Shown one piece after another: positions 1-7,650 of a stretch of 50,230 nt of DNA. This stretch comes from Actinobacteria bacterium UBA4719 (GTDB taxonomy: Bacteria > Actinomycetota > Actinomycetes > Actinomycetales > Dermatophilaceae). Where the stretch lies: NCBI GenBank assembly GCA_002404345.1, contig DHJN01000196.1:4197-54426 (forward strand), in the 5' to 3' direction. The stretch's first letter is position 1. Every line of letters starts with the position of its first letter. The notes beneath the pieces were generated by a model, which saw only the letters and a list, made by a program, of their open reading frames with translations, did no database searches and was not told the origin of the DNA. Made by a program: the position numbers and the translations under genes.

Positions 1-82
1 GGACCAGGTGGAGGACCGGGCCTGAGCAGACCGGCCTCGCAGCATGGGTGGGGCCGCCGACCCGGTCACGGTGTCGACCAGA

Positions 83-781
83 TCAGTAGACGAGGACCTG
101 GTTGCCCACCACCATCCCTCCGGCAGCCCACAGGCTGTCCATCGCGGCCAGGCTCACCCGGCAACAGCCGTGCGAGGCCGGCGTGGACGGGACCGAGGGG
201 TAGCCATGGACGGCGATGCCGAGGTTGAAGTACTTCGGGCGGTACAGCTGACCGAGGGGACCGGCATCCCAGCCGTTGACCTGACGGAAGACCCGAAAGG
301 TGCCTGACGGGGTGAGTGCGGTCTGCCACTTCCCACCGAAGAAGTACCGCTTGTTGGACCCGGTGCTGGTGTTGTAGATCCGTTTGACGACACCGGCGTC
401 CACGAGGAGCAGGGTCTGGGTTGCCTTGTTGACCTCGATCACGTGACCTTTGGTCGACCGGGCCCTGGGCCGCAGGCCCGCATCCACGCGTGCCCAGGTG
501 AGCGGTCCACACTCACCGTCGCGAAGCAGCCCACCGACCTTCTGGATGGCAACCACTGCCTGTGCGGTCAGGTCACCGTACTGTCCGTCCTGTTTGCCGA
601 GCCAGTAGCCGAGCGAGGTGAGCCGTCGCTGCAAGGCGAGCACCGCGGACCCACGCGAACCCAGCGACAACGTCGGGTGCGTGGCCGCCAAGGCGATCCC
701 GGCACCGCCGAGCACCGTGAGTGACCCGGCGGCAGCGACCGCAGCTGCTCCCTTGAGCATGTCCCGTCGGTTGAACTCCAT
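83..781 (-). CDS. L,D-transpeptidase with peptidoglycan-binding domain
   Basis: Cell-wall enzyme expected to form 3-3 cross-links between peptidoglycan stem peptides outside the membrane. The N-terminus carries a twin-arginine-like export signal (NRRDMLKG followed by an Ala/Gly-rich hydrophobic stretch to about residue 33). Residues about 36-80 look like a PG_binding_1 domain (GSRGSAVLALQRRL..LGY). The C-terminal half is a YkuD domain with the active-site block HGYP (about 192) and SHGCCRVS (catalytic Cys about 206). The usual residue after the catalytic Cys is V or I; here it is a second Cys. The start is placed at the second of two adjacent ATGs because GGGGAG lies 6 bases before it; an upstream in-frame start at 829 has no such site. 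It is a stand-alone gene downstream of a diguanylate cyclase on the same strand. Family assignment is firm; the substrate is inferred. Confidence 0.88.
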   Translation of the reverse strand: MEFNRRDMLKGAAAVAAAGSLTVLGGAGIALAATHPTLSLGSRGSAVLALQRRLTSLGYWLGKQDGQYGDLTAQAVVAIQKVGGLLRDGECGPLTWARVDAGLRPRARSTKGHVIEVNKATQTLLLVDAGVVKRIYNTSTGSNKRYFFGGKWQTALTPSGTFRVFRQVNGWDAGPLGQLYRPKYFNLGIAVHGYPSVPSTPASHGCCRVSLAAMDSLWAAGGMVVGNQVLVY

Positions 782-853
782 CATGGTCTCCCCTGGCGTC
801 AACGAGTAATCAGTCGGCGCATTCTGCAACCCGCTGCACCCTATGGACGCATC

Positions 854-2518
854 CTAAGGGTCGAGTTTTTCTCTGCGCGGCCGACGTCTGGGACGAGGAC
901 GACGTGTTCTACGGTCACGTGCTGGCTGCCTGTTGGGCTGGTACCACCGGACGAGCTCATCGCGGTCCAGTGCCCGACGCAGGTCCCCGACCATCGCGAG
1001 CTTGGTCGCCGACTGCCCATCCATGGCGGAGTGCCCATCCACGCTCGGGTCGTAGGCGAAGACCCCAAGGTGTTGGCGCTTGGCGACGTACATGGCGATG
1101 TCGGCGTGCTGCATGAGGGTGATGGCGTCCTTACCGTGCTCACCGGAGATCACGACCCCGACGCTGGCCTCCACGTCCAGGTCGACCGCCTCGACGTGGA
1201 ACGGGATCGAGAGCGCGGTAAGCAGTGCGGTGGCGACGTCGGTCGCGTCGTCCACCCCGTTCACGTCCGTGAGCAGGACCGAGAACTCGTCCCCGCCCAG
1301 GCGGGCGATGGTGTCGACGCCGCGCAGCACGCTGGTCAGGCGCGGCCCGATCTGCCGGAGCAGCTCGTCGCCGTAGTGGTGGCCGAAGGTGTCGTTGACC
1401 TCCTTGAAGCGGTCCAGGTCGAGCAGCAGCAGCCCGACGCTGGTCCCGGAACGCTCGGCGCCCAGCAACGCCTGTTCGAACCGGTCGGCCAGCAGCGTCC
1501 GGTTCGGCAGGCCGGTCAGCTCGTCGTGCAGCGCCCGGTGCTCCATCTCGTGCTGCAGAGCGAGGCGCTCGGTGACATCGTGGGCGGTCAGTACGAGCCC
1601 GCCCACCGTCGGGTCGGTGGTCAGGTCCTGCACGGTCATCTCGAAGGTGGCGGTGCCGTGCCTGCCGTTCAGGCGGAACTCCCCGGCCGACGTGTTTCCG
1701 GGAACGGCCGTCTGTAGGGCGGTCGATAACCGCGCCCGGTCCAGGGGGTCGACAGCGGCGACGACGTCGAGCAAAGCGGCGTCGATGGGAGTGGAAGCGG
1801 CAGCATGGCGGTTCTGGTCATCGGAGCCCAGCAGTCTTTCCACGGACGGGCTGGCGAAGGTGGCACGGCCGGCGCGGTCGACCACCAGCACCAGGTCGGA
1901 GGACTGGTGGATGAGCGTTCGGTAGTGCGCTTCGCCCTGCTGCTTGGTTTGGCTGCTCACCGCCGCCCTCCTACGCCTGCTCTGCACAACGCTGGCCAGG
2001 AGCAAGGACAGCATCACGGTCAGCAGCATCCCTACGTCGCCGTACTTCTGAGCTTTCTTCGCTGCCGCTTCCATCTGCCCCGCCTGGTCTTCCAGGAGCT
2101 TGGTGACAGGTAAGAAAGCCGGGTCGACGTGAGACTGGTTGAACTCGGCTGCCTCGAACTTCTGACCCAAAGAAAGCAACCGCACCTCCTCATTGACGGC
2201 CTGTTCGTAGTGCTGGCTCATCGCGGTGATGTGAGCCGCCGCGCCTGAGGACAGGCCCAGACCTGCTGCCTCGTCCAGGTGTTCCGCGGCGCGCTCGCGC
2301 CCAGCAACCAGCTCCGTGTGGGCTTCTTTCGCGGTCAGCCCACCGCTGATGACCCGCCACTCGATTCCGTCCTGGATCCGCATCTCGGCAATGTACGACT
2401 GCAAGTGGTTCTGGGCCTCGATCCCGTCCTCACCGGCATGCTTCAGGTCCAGGGTGATCACTGTTGGAAACGCGAAGACAACCGCGCCCACCAGCACCGT
2501 CCTCAGAGGGATCCTCAT
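854..2518 (-). CDS. Membrane-anchored PAS-GGDEF diguanylate cyclase with broken EAL remnant
   Basis: Probable c-di-GMP synthase. One membrane helix lies near the N-terminus (about 5-24), followed by an extracytoplasmic helical region of about 140 residues rich in E/A/H, which resembles a four-helix-bundle sensor. A second helix lies at about 163-180 (MLLTVMLSLLLASVV), then a PAS-like domain at about 195-320 and a GGDEF domain at about 325-490. The active site is intact (GGDEF about 408-412) with an RGVD inhibitory site five residues before it. After the GGDEF domain the start of an EAL domain is visible (LRRALDRDELVRWYQP, ending near base 935); the frame then becomes Arg/Pro-rich and stops. 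A second frame there reads TGSQHVTVEHVVLV, reminiscent of the next EAL block, so a frameshift plus truncation is likely. The start at 2518 is chosen for AAGGA 8 bases upstream; ATG 2545 is an alternative. Confidence 0.85.
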   Translation of the reverse strand: MRIPLRTVLVGAVVFAFPTVITLDLKHAGEDGIEAQNHLQSYIAEMRIQDGIEWRVISGGLTAKEAHTELVAGRERAAEHLDEAAGLGLSSGAAAHITAMSQHYEQAVNEEVRLLSLGQKFEAAEFNQSHVDPAFLPVTKLLEDQAGQMEAAAKKAQKYGDVGMLLTVMLSLLLASVVQSRRRRAAVSSQTKQQGEAHYRTLIHQSSDLVLVVDRAGRATFASPSVERLLGSDDQNRHAAASTPIDAALLDVVAAVDPLDRARLSTALQTAVPGNTSAGEFRLNGRHGTATFEMTVQDLTTDPTVGGLVLTAHDVTERLALQHEMEHRALHDELTGLPNRTLLADRFEQALLGAERSGTSVGLLLLDLDRFKEVNDTFGHHYGDELLRQIGPRLTSVLRGVDTIARLGGDEFSVLLTDVNGVDDATDVATALLTALSIPFHVEAVDLDVEASVGVVISGEHGKDAITLMQHADIAMYVAKRQHLGVFAYDPSVDGHSAMDGQSATKLAMVGDLRRALDRDELVRWYQPNRQPARDRRTRRPRPRRRPRREKLDP

Positions 2519-2628
2519 CGTCATCGTCCTTCGCATTTGCATCATCTCGGTTGCTCGAGAGACCCAGTCATCGTTCTCACCGACTTGACTATTTCTTTAC
2601 CAAGTACAGGACACACTCTTCCCATTGG

Positions 2629-2676
2629 TGCGGCATCGGCCGTTCGGCCATATGCGGCATCGGCCGTTCGGCCATA
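2629..2676. repeat. 24-bp tandem repeat, two copies, in 350-bp intergenic gap
   Basis: Two perfect copies of a 24-bp unit beginning TGCGGCATCGGCCGTTCGGC (2629-2652 and 2653-2676). Each contains the near-palindrome GGCCGTTCGGCC. The gap 2519-2869 lies between the divergent GGDEF gene and the TnpB relic. Apart from this repeat it shows an AT-richer pocket near 2590-2605 upstream of the GGDEF gene and a hairpin-like CCCGGTCCTTGAGGTCCGGG near 2721-2740. No credible gene is visible in it. Confidence 0.85.
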
Positions 2677-2869
2677 TCAGGGAGGCCGCGGGAGCTGACC
2701 GCGTATTTTGGGCGGCGCAAGCCCGGTCCTTGAGGTCCGGGATAGCCGTCTCGCCTTCGCCTAGCCCGGACGCCTCTGGTCGTGTACGGCGCTGTTGCCG
2801 CGACGAGACGCCCTTGGGTGAGTTCACCAGTTTCGAGAGCTGCACGTCGGCGGGTACTCGATGAGCAGT

Positions 2870-3500
2870 CGCCTCGGTGGCGCTCGTGCAGGCATGCCAA
2901 GACGCCCGGCGCGCCTACCGCAACTGGTTCGACTCAATCTCCGGCAAGCGCAAGGGCCCACGGGTCGGGCACCCACGGTTCCGGTCCCGCAAGGACAACC
3001 GGGCCTCGATCTGCCTGACCCGCAACGGCTTCGGTGTCACCGCCCACGGCGTGCGGATCGCCAAGGTCGGGAACATCGCGTTGGTGTGGTCCCGGGAACT
3101 CCCGTCGGAGCCGTCCAGTGTCGGTCCGGCAGACCCGTCTGGACGCCCACCACAAGCTGGCCCACCGCATCGTTGGCGATAACCAAGCGATCTATGTCGA
3201 GGATCTCGCAGTATCCGGCCTGGCCCGGACCCGGCTGGCCAAGTCTGTCCACGACGCCGGCTGGTCGACCCTGATCCGACTCTTGGAGGAGAAGGCGCAG
3301 CGTTGCCACCGGAGCGTGGTCAGGGTCAGCCGCTGGTTCCCGTCGAGCCGGCTCTGCTCGGCGTGCGGATTCAAGTCAGGCAGCAAGCCCCTCGAGGTCA
3401 GGTCCTGGACCTGTATGTCGTGTGGTGTCGTACATGATCGCGACCTGAACGCTGCCAGGAACATTCTGGCTGAGGGTCGTAAAGTCGCCGCCGGGCTGGC
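2870..3500 (+). pseudogene. tnpB: Relic of IS200/IS605-family TnpB (OrfB) with internal deletion
   Basis: Two reading frames together give a decayed TnpB, the RNA-guided nuclease carried by IS200/IS605 elements. From about 2877 the first frame reads DARRAYRNWFDSISGKRKGP and continues to WSRELPSEPSSV near 3115. The second frame resumes at TRLDAHHKLAHRIVGDNQ and contains IYVEDLAVSGLARTRLAKS, a four-cysteine zinc finger (CSAC..CMSC near 3358-3425) and HDRDLNAARNI. The piece between them, about 100 residues that should carry the first RuvC aspartate (GIDLG block), is missing. The N-terminal part is also absent, and the C-terminus runs into unrelated sequence near 3500. The second and third RuvC acidic positions (E of VEDL, D of HDRDLN) are still present. 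It cannot be functional. No TnpA partner or element ends could be defined. Confidence 0.8.
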
Positions 3501-3735
3501 GGGGAGGCAAGCGCCGCGCCCAAGCCCTGGAGCCCGCGCGACGCGAGCAGGATCGACTCGCTCTGGGCGATGCCACCGAGCAGCGACGCGGCGGCGAAGG
3601 TCAGCACTCCGGTGACGAAGACCTTGCGGCGCCCGAGCAGGTCACCGATGCGACCGCCGAGCAGCAGCAGTCCAACGAAGGCGAGCGTGTAGGCGTTGAC
3701 GACCCACGACAGGTTGTCCTTGGGGGTTTCGTGTC
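3498..3735 (-). pseudogene. Fragment of an EmrB/QacA-type MFS drug transporter
   Basis: Read leftward, about 78 codons encode KDNLSWVVNAYTLAFVGLLL, then GGRIGDLLGRRKVFVTGVLT (the MFS GxLxDrxGRRk loop signature) and FAAASLLGGIAQSESILLAS, ending RGLQGLGAALASP. This is the TM2-TM4 part of a DHA2-family multidrug efflux protein. Neither the beginning nor the remaining ten or so helices are present. The fragment ends exactly where TnpB-relic sequence begins (about 3500) and at the other side stops near 3735, where the sequence changes character. It is therefore a leftover bounded by two rearrangement junctions. Confidence 0.8.
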
Positions 3736-3845
3736 ATCGAAATCCTGTTGCGGCCGGGGATGAACGCCAAATCGGTCGCGCTCCGGAATCTCAGGGGTGG
3801 CGCAGGCGTTGAGATCGATGACGCAAAAGTGAGCGATGATTGACC

Positions 3846-3885
3846 GACACGAGAGACGATTGAGGGACGCGAGAGACGATTGAGG
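3846..3885. repeat. 20-bp tandem repeat upstream of the PAC2 gene
   Basis: GACACGAGAGACGATTGAGG (3846-3865) is followed directly by a copy with one difference (GACGCGAGAGACGATTGAGG, 3866-3885). It ends about 35 bases before the PAC2 start and just before its AAAGGAGG ribosome-binding site, so it is in the probable leader or promoter region. The surrounding gap 3736-3920 shows nothing else recognisable. Confidence 0.85.
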
Positions 3886-3920
3886 CAAGAAGTTATCTAC
3901 CAGAAAGGAGGCGAACGGCA

Positions 3921-4833
3921 GTGCTAGACCCTTCCGAGCTCTACACATTTGAGACAGACACCCCGCTGAGCGACTTGCCTGCGTCGGTACTGCTGGTCTC
4001 GCTCGGCGGGTTCGTCGATGCCGGTCAGACCCAGCGCCTGTTGACCGAGCACGTTCTTTCTGTTCTTCCGCACACCGTCGTGGCCTCCTTCGACGTGGAC
4101 CAGCTGATGGACTACCGCGGCCGGCGCCCGGCGATGATGTTCGACCGCGACCCGCTGGTCCAGCTACGCCGACCCGACCCTCCTGCTGTATCGCGTCACC
4201 GATGCCGACGGGCAGCCCTTCCTGATCCTGTCCGGTCACGAGCCGGACTACCAGTGGGAGCGCGTCATCGAGGCGATCCAGGAGCTCAACCGGATGTTGG
4301 GCGTGACGCTCACGGTGAGCATTCACGGCATACCGATGGCGGTGCCCCACACCCGTCCCATCGGCCGCACGGCCCACGCGACGTCTCCCAGGCTGATCGG
4401 TGAGCACGATGCCCTCTTCGGTGCCGTGCAGGTGCCGGGCAGCATCAGCGCGTTGCTGGAGCTGCGTCTGGGCGAGTCCGGCCAGGACGCCCTCGGGTTC
4501 GCGATCCATGTGCCCCACTACCTGGCCCAGGCTCAGTTCGCCGACGCTGCGGTCGTGGGTCTTGAGTCCTTCGTGGCCGCGACGGGACTCAACATCCCCG
4601 CTGAGGATCTGGTCGCCACTGCAGGTCTCAACCGCGCCGAGATCGTTCAGGAGATCGCCGGCTCTGACGAGGTCACCCAGGTCGTCGAGGCTCTGGAGCG
4701 TCAGTACGACGCTTACGTCCAGGGCCGCGAGAGGCCAGGCCTGTTGGCCACGGACGTCAAAGACCTCCCGACCGCTGACGAGATCGGCGCCGAGTTCGAG
4801 GAGTTCCTGCGCGCGCAGACCGACGAGGGTTAA
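3921..4833 (+). pseudogene. PAC2-family protein, frameshifted at a CCC run
   Basis: PAC2 (proteasome assembly chaperone 2-like) proteins of about 300 residues are common in actinobacteria that carry, or once carried, a Pup-proteasome system; their exact role there is not settled. The GTG start at 3921 has AAAGGAGG 9 bases upstream. The first frame reads ELYTFETDTPLSDLPASVLL and continues to MMFDRD (near 4150), then loses homology. Dropping one C from the CCC at 4151-4153 restores DRDRWSSYADPTLLLYRVTD and runs on through GHEPDYQWERVIEAIQELNR and IPMAVPHTRPIGRTAHATS to the stop at 4833, giving about 303 residues, the normal length. No other lesion is visible. This is either a recent inactivating insertion or a base-calling error. 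Confidence 0.8.
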
Positions 4834-4836
4834 TCT

Positions 4837-4918
4837 GCCAAACCTAGGGACAGTGCGATCCTCGAGCAGCCAAACCTAGGGACAGTGCGATCCTCGAGCA
4901 GCCAAACCTACTAGGGAC
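4837..4918. repeat. 32-bp tandem repeat between convergent genes
   Basis: Two perfect 32-bp copies (4837-4868, 4869-4900), each beginning GCCAAACCTAGGGACAGTGC and ending CTCGAGCA, followed by a degenerate third start (GCCAAACCTACTAGGGACCG). Each unit holds the palindromes CCTAGG and CTCGAG. The array begins directly after the PAC2 stop codon and ends about 30 bases before the polymerase stop codon, so it lies between two 3' ends. It cannot be a promoter for either gene. Confidence 0.9.
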
Positions 4919-4950
4919 CGTGAGAGCACGTCGCTGGCAGACTCGACCGC

Positions 4951-6693
4951 TCAGGCCTTCGCGTCGGACCAGCGCGCGATGACGCTGGTGTCGGAGACGA
5001 ACCGCACGGTGCTCGAGCCGGTCCAACGCCGCGCGCTGGCAGTCAGCGCGGCATCAACGGCGGCGGCTGCGTCGTCGGCTGCCTCCAGTGGCACGTGGAC
5101 GAGCAGCTCGTCGTGCAGGCACAGGACGATCCGGGCGCCGAGGTGTCGGGTCGTCAGCCGCACGGTCGCCGCCCATGCCTTGAACAGCTCGGCGGCCGCG
5201 CCCTGGATGACGGCGTTGCGGGCGAACCGCCCCCGGCCCGCGATCATCGAGGGCACGGATCCGGCGGGAGCCTCGACCGGGTTCCCCCACATCGGAATCC
5301 GCCGGCCACCGAAGGTCCGGACCGCTCGAGACGCGACCCCCGACTCGTAGGCTTGTTGCAGGTAGGCCATGGCTGTGGGGTAGGCACGCTCGAGGTCCTT
5401 GAGGGCCTCACCCGCGGCGCCGCTGGTCTGGCCGTACATCGCCGCGAGGACGGCGATCTTGGCCACCGGACGCTCCACCCCGAGCGCGGTGCCGACCGGC
5501 GCATACAGGTCGTCGGCCTGGGTGGCGCGCGCGAAGTCCAGGTCCCCCGAGACGGCGGCCAGAACCCTGGGCTCGATCTGTCCGAGGTCAGAACGAATGA
5601 ACACGTACCCCGGATGAGCCGCAATGGCCGCCCGCATCGGCGTCGGCAGGTTGTGGAGGCCGTTCTGCGCGGTCATCCGGCCGGCGGCACCGTCACAGGC
5701 TGTCCATGCGCCACGCAGACGATCGTCGGGGCCGATGTTGGTGTCGAGCCAGTGGTAGCCGTAGGTCGTGGCGATCCGCTCGGCCTTGCGCCAGGTCAGC
5801 AACGCCTGCACCAGTGGGTGGGTGTCGCGAAACGGTTCAAGCCGCCAGGCGCGGGTGTCGGGGACCACGACGCCGACCGATGCCAGCAGCTCCTTGACCT
5901 GCACCGGGTTTCGCAGATCGGTGGACTCGCGGCCGGGGGCGTGGCGGAGCACCTCGACATCGCGCACCCGACGTGTCTCGCCCGTGTGAGCTTCGTTGTC
6001 GGGTCGCGGTCCAGCCGAGTCTTCGATCAGAGCCTCGATGGTCGGGCGGTCCACCGGGAGCCCGGTGGCGGCCAGCTCGATGCACAGCAGGGCGGCGGCC
6101 GACTCGGACTGACCGGTGCTGACCGCCCGCGGCGAGAGCTCGGACAGGGCTGCGATCTGCCGCTTTGCAGTGTCCACGGCAGTGTTGGCCCACGCCAGGA
6201 CACGCGCCGGCGCGTTCTGCCACGTCCCGGTCACGGCCTCGGGGCGCAGGTAGCCGTCGGAGCGGACTGGACTCTCAGGGTCACCCCGGTTGCCGTGGTC
6301 GTGCTCAGCGGCGAAGTCGAACAGGTCGCCGCCGGCCGCGCGAGGCAGGTCCGAGGTCACCAGCCGGCATGCGGTGGCCCACGCCAGAGCGGGGTCGGCT
6401 CTTCGACCACCGGCCAGGATCCGGTGGGCTTCGGCGATGTCCCAGCACCTGTCCAGGTGAATGCCGTTGGTCACCAATGGGTTTGCGTCGGACTCGGCAG
6501 ACCAGAACACCCAACGCGGGTGTCGCCTGGTCTCCATCCGTGCCACTTCCCTGACGATTTCGTCAGAACTTCCCGCCAGGCCCACGCTTCCCGCCAGGCC
6601 CACCCCCTCGCCGGCCATCGCGGCCATCTCGCCCACGAAGCAGACGGCGATCAGGTCGCGGGGAGGCTGTGGTGCCCGTACGTGCCTATCCAA
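4951..6693 (-). CDS. Family A DNA polymerase, bifunctional 3'-5' exonuclease/polymerase type
   Basis: DNA polymerase I-like protein without the N-terminal 5' nuclease domain, a type widespread in actinobacteria beside the full-length PolA and of unclear role (repair synthesis is usually assumed). Residues about 50-250 correspond to the weakly conserved exonuclease-like region (HPRWVFWSAESDANPL..). The polymerase core is clear: GRMTAQNGLHNLP, motif A RSDLGQIEPRVLAA (about 366-380), motif B RPVAKIAVLAAMYGQ (about 408-422) and motif C CLHDELLVHVP (HDE about 527-529). The start is uncertain. TTG at 6693 overlaps the end of the upstream membrane-protein gene and gives the usual family length of about 580; there is no strong ribosome-binding site, and an ATG at about 6627 is a shorter option. 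An in-frame duplication near the N-terminus gives GLAGSVGLAGS. Confidence 0.83.
   Translation of the reverse strand: MDRHVRAPQPPRDLIAVCFVGEMAAMAGEGVGLAGSVGLAGSSDEIVREVARMETRRHPRWVFWSAESDANPLVTNGIHLDRCWDIAEAHRILAGGRRADPALAWATACRLVTSDLPRAAGGDLFDFAAEHDHGNRGDPESPVRSDGYLRPEAVTGTWQNAPARVLAWANTAVDTAKRQIAALSELSPRAVSTGQSESAAALLCIELAATGLPVDRPTIEALIEDSAGPRPDNEAHTGETRRVRDVEVLRHAPGRESTDLRNPVQVKELLASVGVVVPDTRAWRLEPFRDTHPLVQALLTWRKAERIATTYGYHWLDTNIGPDDRLRGAWTACDGAAGRMTAQNGLHNLPTPMRAAIAAHPGYVFIRSDLGQIEPRVLAAVSGDLDFARATQADDLYAPVGTALGVERPVAKIAVLAAMYGQTSGAAGEALKDLERAYPTAMAYLQQAYESGVASRAVRTFGGRRIPMWGNPVEAPAGSVPSMIAGRGRFARNAVIQGAAAELFKAWAATVRLTTRHLGARIVLCLHDELLVHVPLEAADDAAAAVDAALTASARRWTGSSTVRFVSDTSVIARWSDAKA
6569..6604. 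repeat. 18-bp in-frame tandem duplication inside the polymerase gene
   Basis: CTTCCCGCCAGGCCCACG and CTTCCCGCCAGGCCCACC (plus-strand sense) lie head to tail, giving the protein duplication GLAGSVGLAGS. The period is a multiple of three, so the reading frame is kept. Confidence 0.85.
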
Positions 6694-7237
6694 CGGGGGT
6701 GAATCGCCTACGCGAGCGATATCGCAGGATGGCCAGGATCGCGAAGAGCACGACCGAGCAGAGTCCCAGGAACAGTGGGGCGATGATGCCGAAGAGGGCC
6801 AGCCGCCCCACTGCTGCGAGATCGACGCGTGGGCCGACGAAGAGCGGAACGTCCGGGCGCGCCGAGGCACTCTCGCATGAGATCACGTAACGGCCCGCCG
6901 GGAGGTCCTGCGGTGTCGAGGCGATGGCCACGAACGTCGCGTGGCCATTGCTCAAGGTGGTCCGGCTCGAGCTGGGCAGCAGTTGCACTCGTGCTTCGGG
7001 TCCGGCCGCGGTGCAGCTCAGACCCGCTGCCCTGATGGTGCCGTTCTCGGCATACAGGGTGAATCCGTCCTTGGTTACCGAGATCGACGAATCCGGTTGG
7101 TAGGCACGGAAGTCCGAGCGGACGAAATGCACGAATGACGAGATGCCGATGCCCGCGAGAACCATACCGGCGAGCAACAGCACGCTGGGCAGGATGAACC
7201 ATGCGCGGGACGGACCAGTCTTGCCTGAGTTCCCCAT
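6686..7237 (-). CDS. Hypothetical two-helix membrane protein
   Basis: A 183-residue protein of no family I recognise. It has a short charged N-terminus, a membrane helix at about 12-33 (AWFILPSVLLLAGMVLAGIGI), a central region of about 100 residues predicted outside the cytoplasm and containing two cysteines (LSCTAAG, ISCES), and a second helix at about 142-167. The C-terminus is a basic cytoplasmic tail (RYRSRRRFTPVG). The central part alternates short hydrophobic and polar segments and ends in a PAGRYVISCE-type strand, as in beta-sandwich domains. Its last codons overlap the likely start of the polymerase gene, so the two are probably cotranscribed, without any evident functional link. Confidence 0.75.
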   Translation of the reverse strand: MGNSGKTGPSRAWFILPSVLLLAGMVLAGIGISSFVHFVRSDFRAYQPDSSISVTKDGFTLYAENGTIRAAGLSCTAAGPEARVQLLPSSSRTTLSNGHATFVAIASTPQDLPAGRYVISCESASARPDVPLFVGPRVDLAAVGRLALFGIIAPLFLGLCSVVLFAILAILRYRSRRRFTPVG

Positions 7238-7650
7238 GACCCGACGATAGACCCGTTGCGGTCGAATTCAGGTCGCGGACTTGGCCCGGACCTGTCGCTT
7301 GATCCGGCTCAGATCGCCATCATCCCCAGCAGTCGCAGCGGTGAGACTGCCTCACCATGCCCCAAGCGGTACGGCGCATCGTCGGTACGGCGAGCACCTC
7401 GCCTAGGGTGAGCCCATCCAGACCCTCTTGCAGGATTCCGGCGAACCCCCTAGTTGTGGGCGCATCAGGAGGCGCCCGGAAGAACAGAATTCACCGTGGC
7501 TTCCTGCGATGCCGCAGAAGTCTGAGCGCCCTCCACCTCGACCACGAGGAACAGCGGCGCCGGGCTGGCGGAGACTCAAAACGCTCGTGGAGGCGACCTC
7601 AGACCGGGTGGCAACCGGCCGGCGCGCCGCGGAGGTCCTAGGCTCGGCCC
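7238..7650. other. 413-bp intergenic region between divergent genes
   Basis: This region separates the leftward membrane-protein gene from the rightward yciO. Both strands were read for tRNA-like folds, repeats and small ORFs with ribosome-binding sites and none was convincing. Open frames here lack codon patterns or homology that I can recognise. The only signal is the promoter-like TAGGCT placed for a leaderless start of yciO. Confidence 0.6.
7639..7644 (+). promoter_or_regulatory. Putative -10 element for a leaderless yciO transcript
   Basis: TAGGCT matches the actinobacterial TANNNT -10 pattern and occupies positions -12 to -7 if the A of the yciO ATG (7651) is +1. The bases before the ATG (CTCGGCCC) contain no Shine-Dalgarno sequence. 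Leaderless transcripts of this form are common in actinobacteria. No clear -35 is visible. Confidence 0.4.

Noticed and set aside
2870..3500. Active TnpB with guide RNA, a possible programmable nuclease
   Set aside because: The N-terminus and the segment carrying the first RuvC aspartate are missing and the frame is broken, so it can only be a relic.
4140..4160. Programmed ribosomal frameshift in the PAC2 gene
   Set aside because: No slippery heptamer, downstream stem or pseudoknot is evident, and the family is not known for recoding; a simple indel or read error fits better.
5095..6702. A 535-codon plus-strand frame opposite the DNA polymerase gene
   Set aside because: The polymerase motifs A, B and C on the minus strand are clear and the plus-strand product resembles no family.
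7238..7650. Small gene or tRNA in the largest intergenic gap
   Set aside because: No cloverleaf fold, no ribosome-binding site before any open frame, and no recognisable protein.
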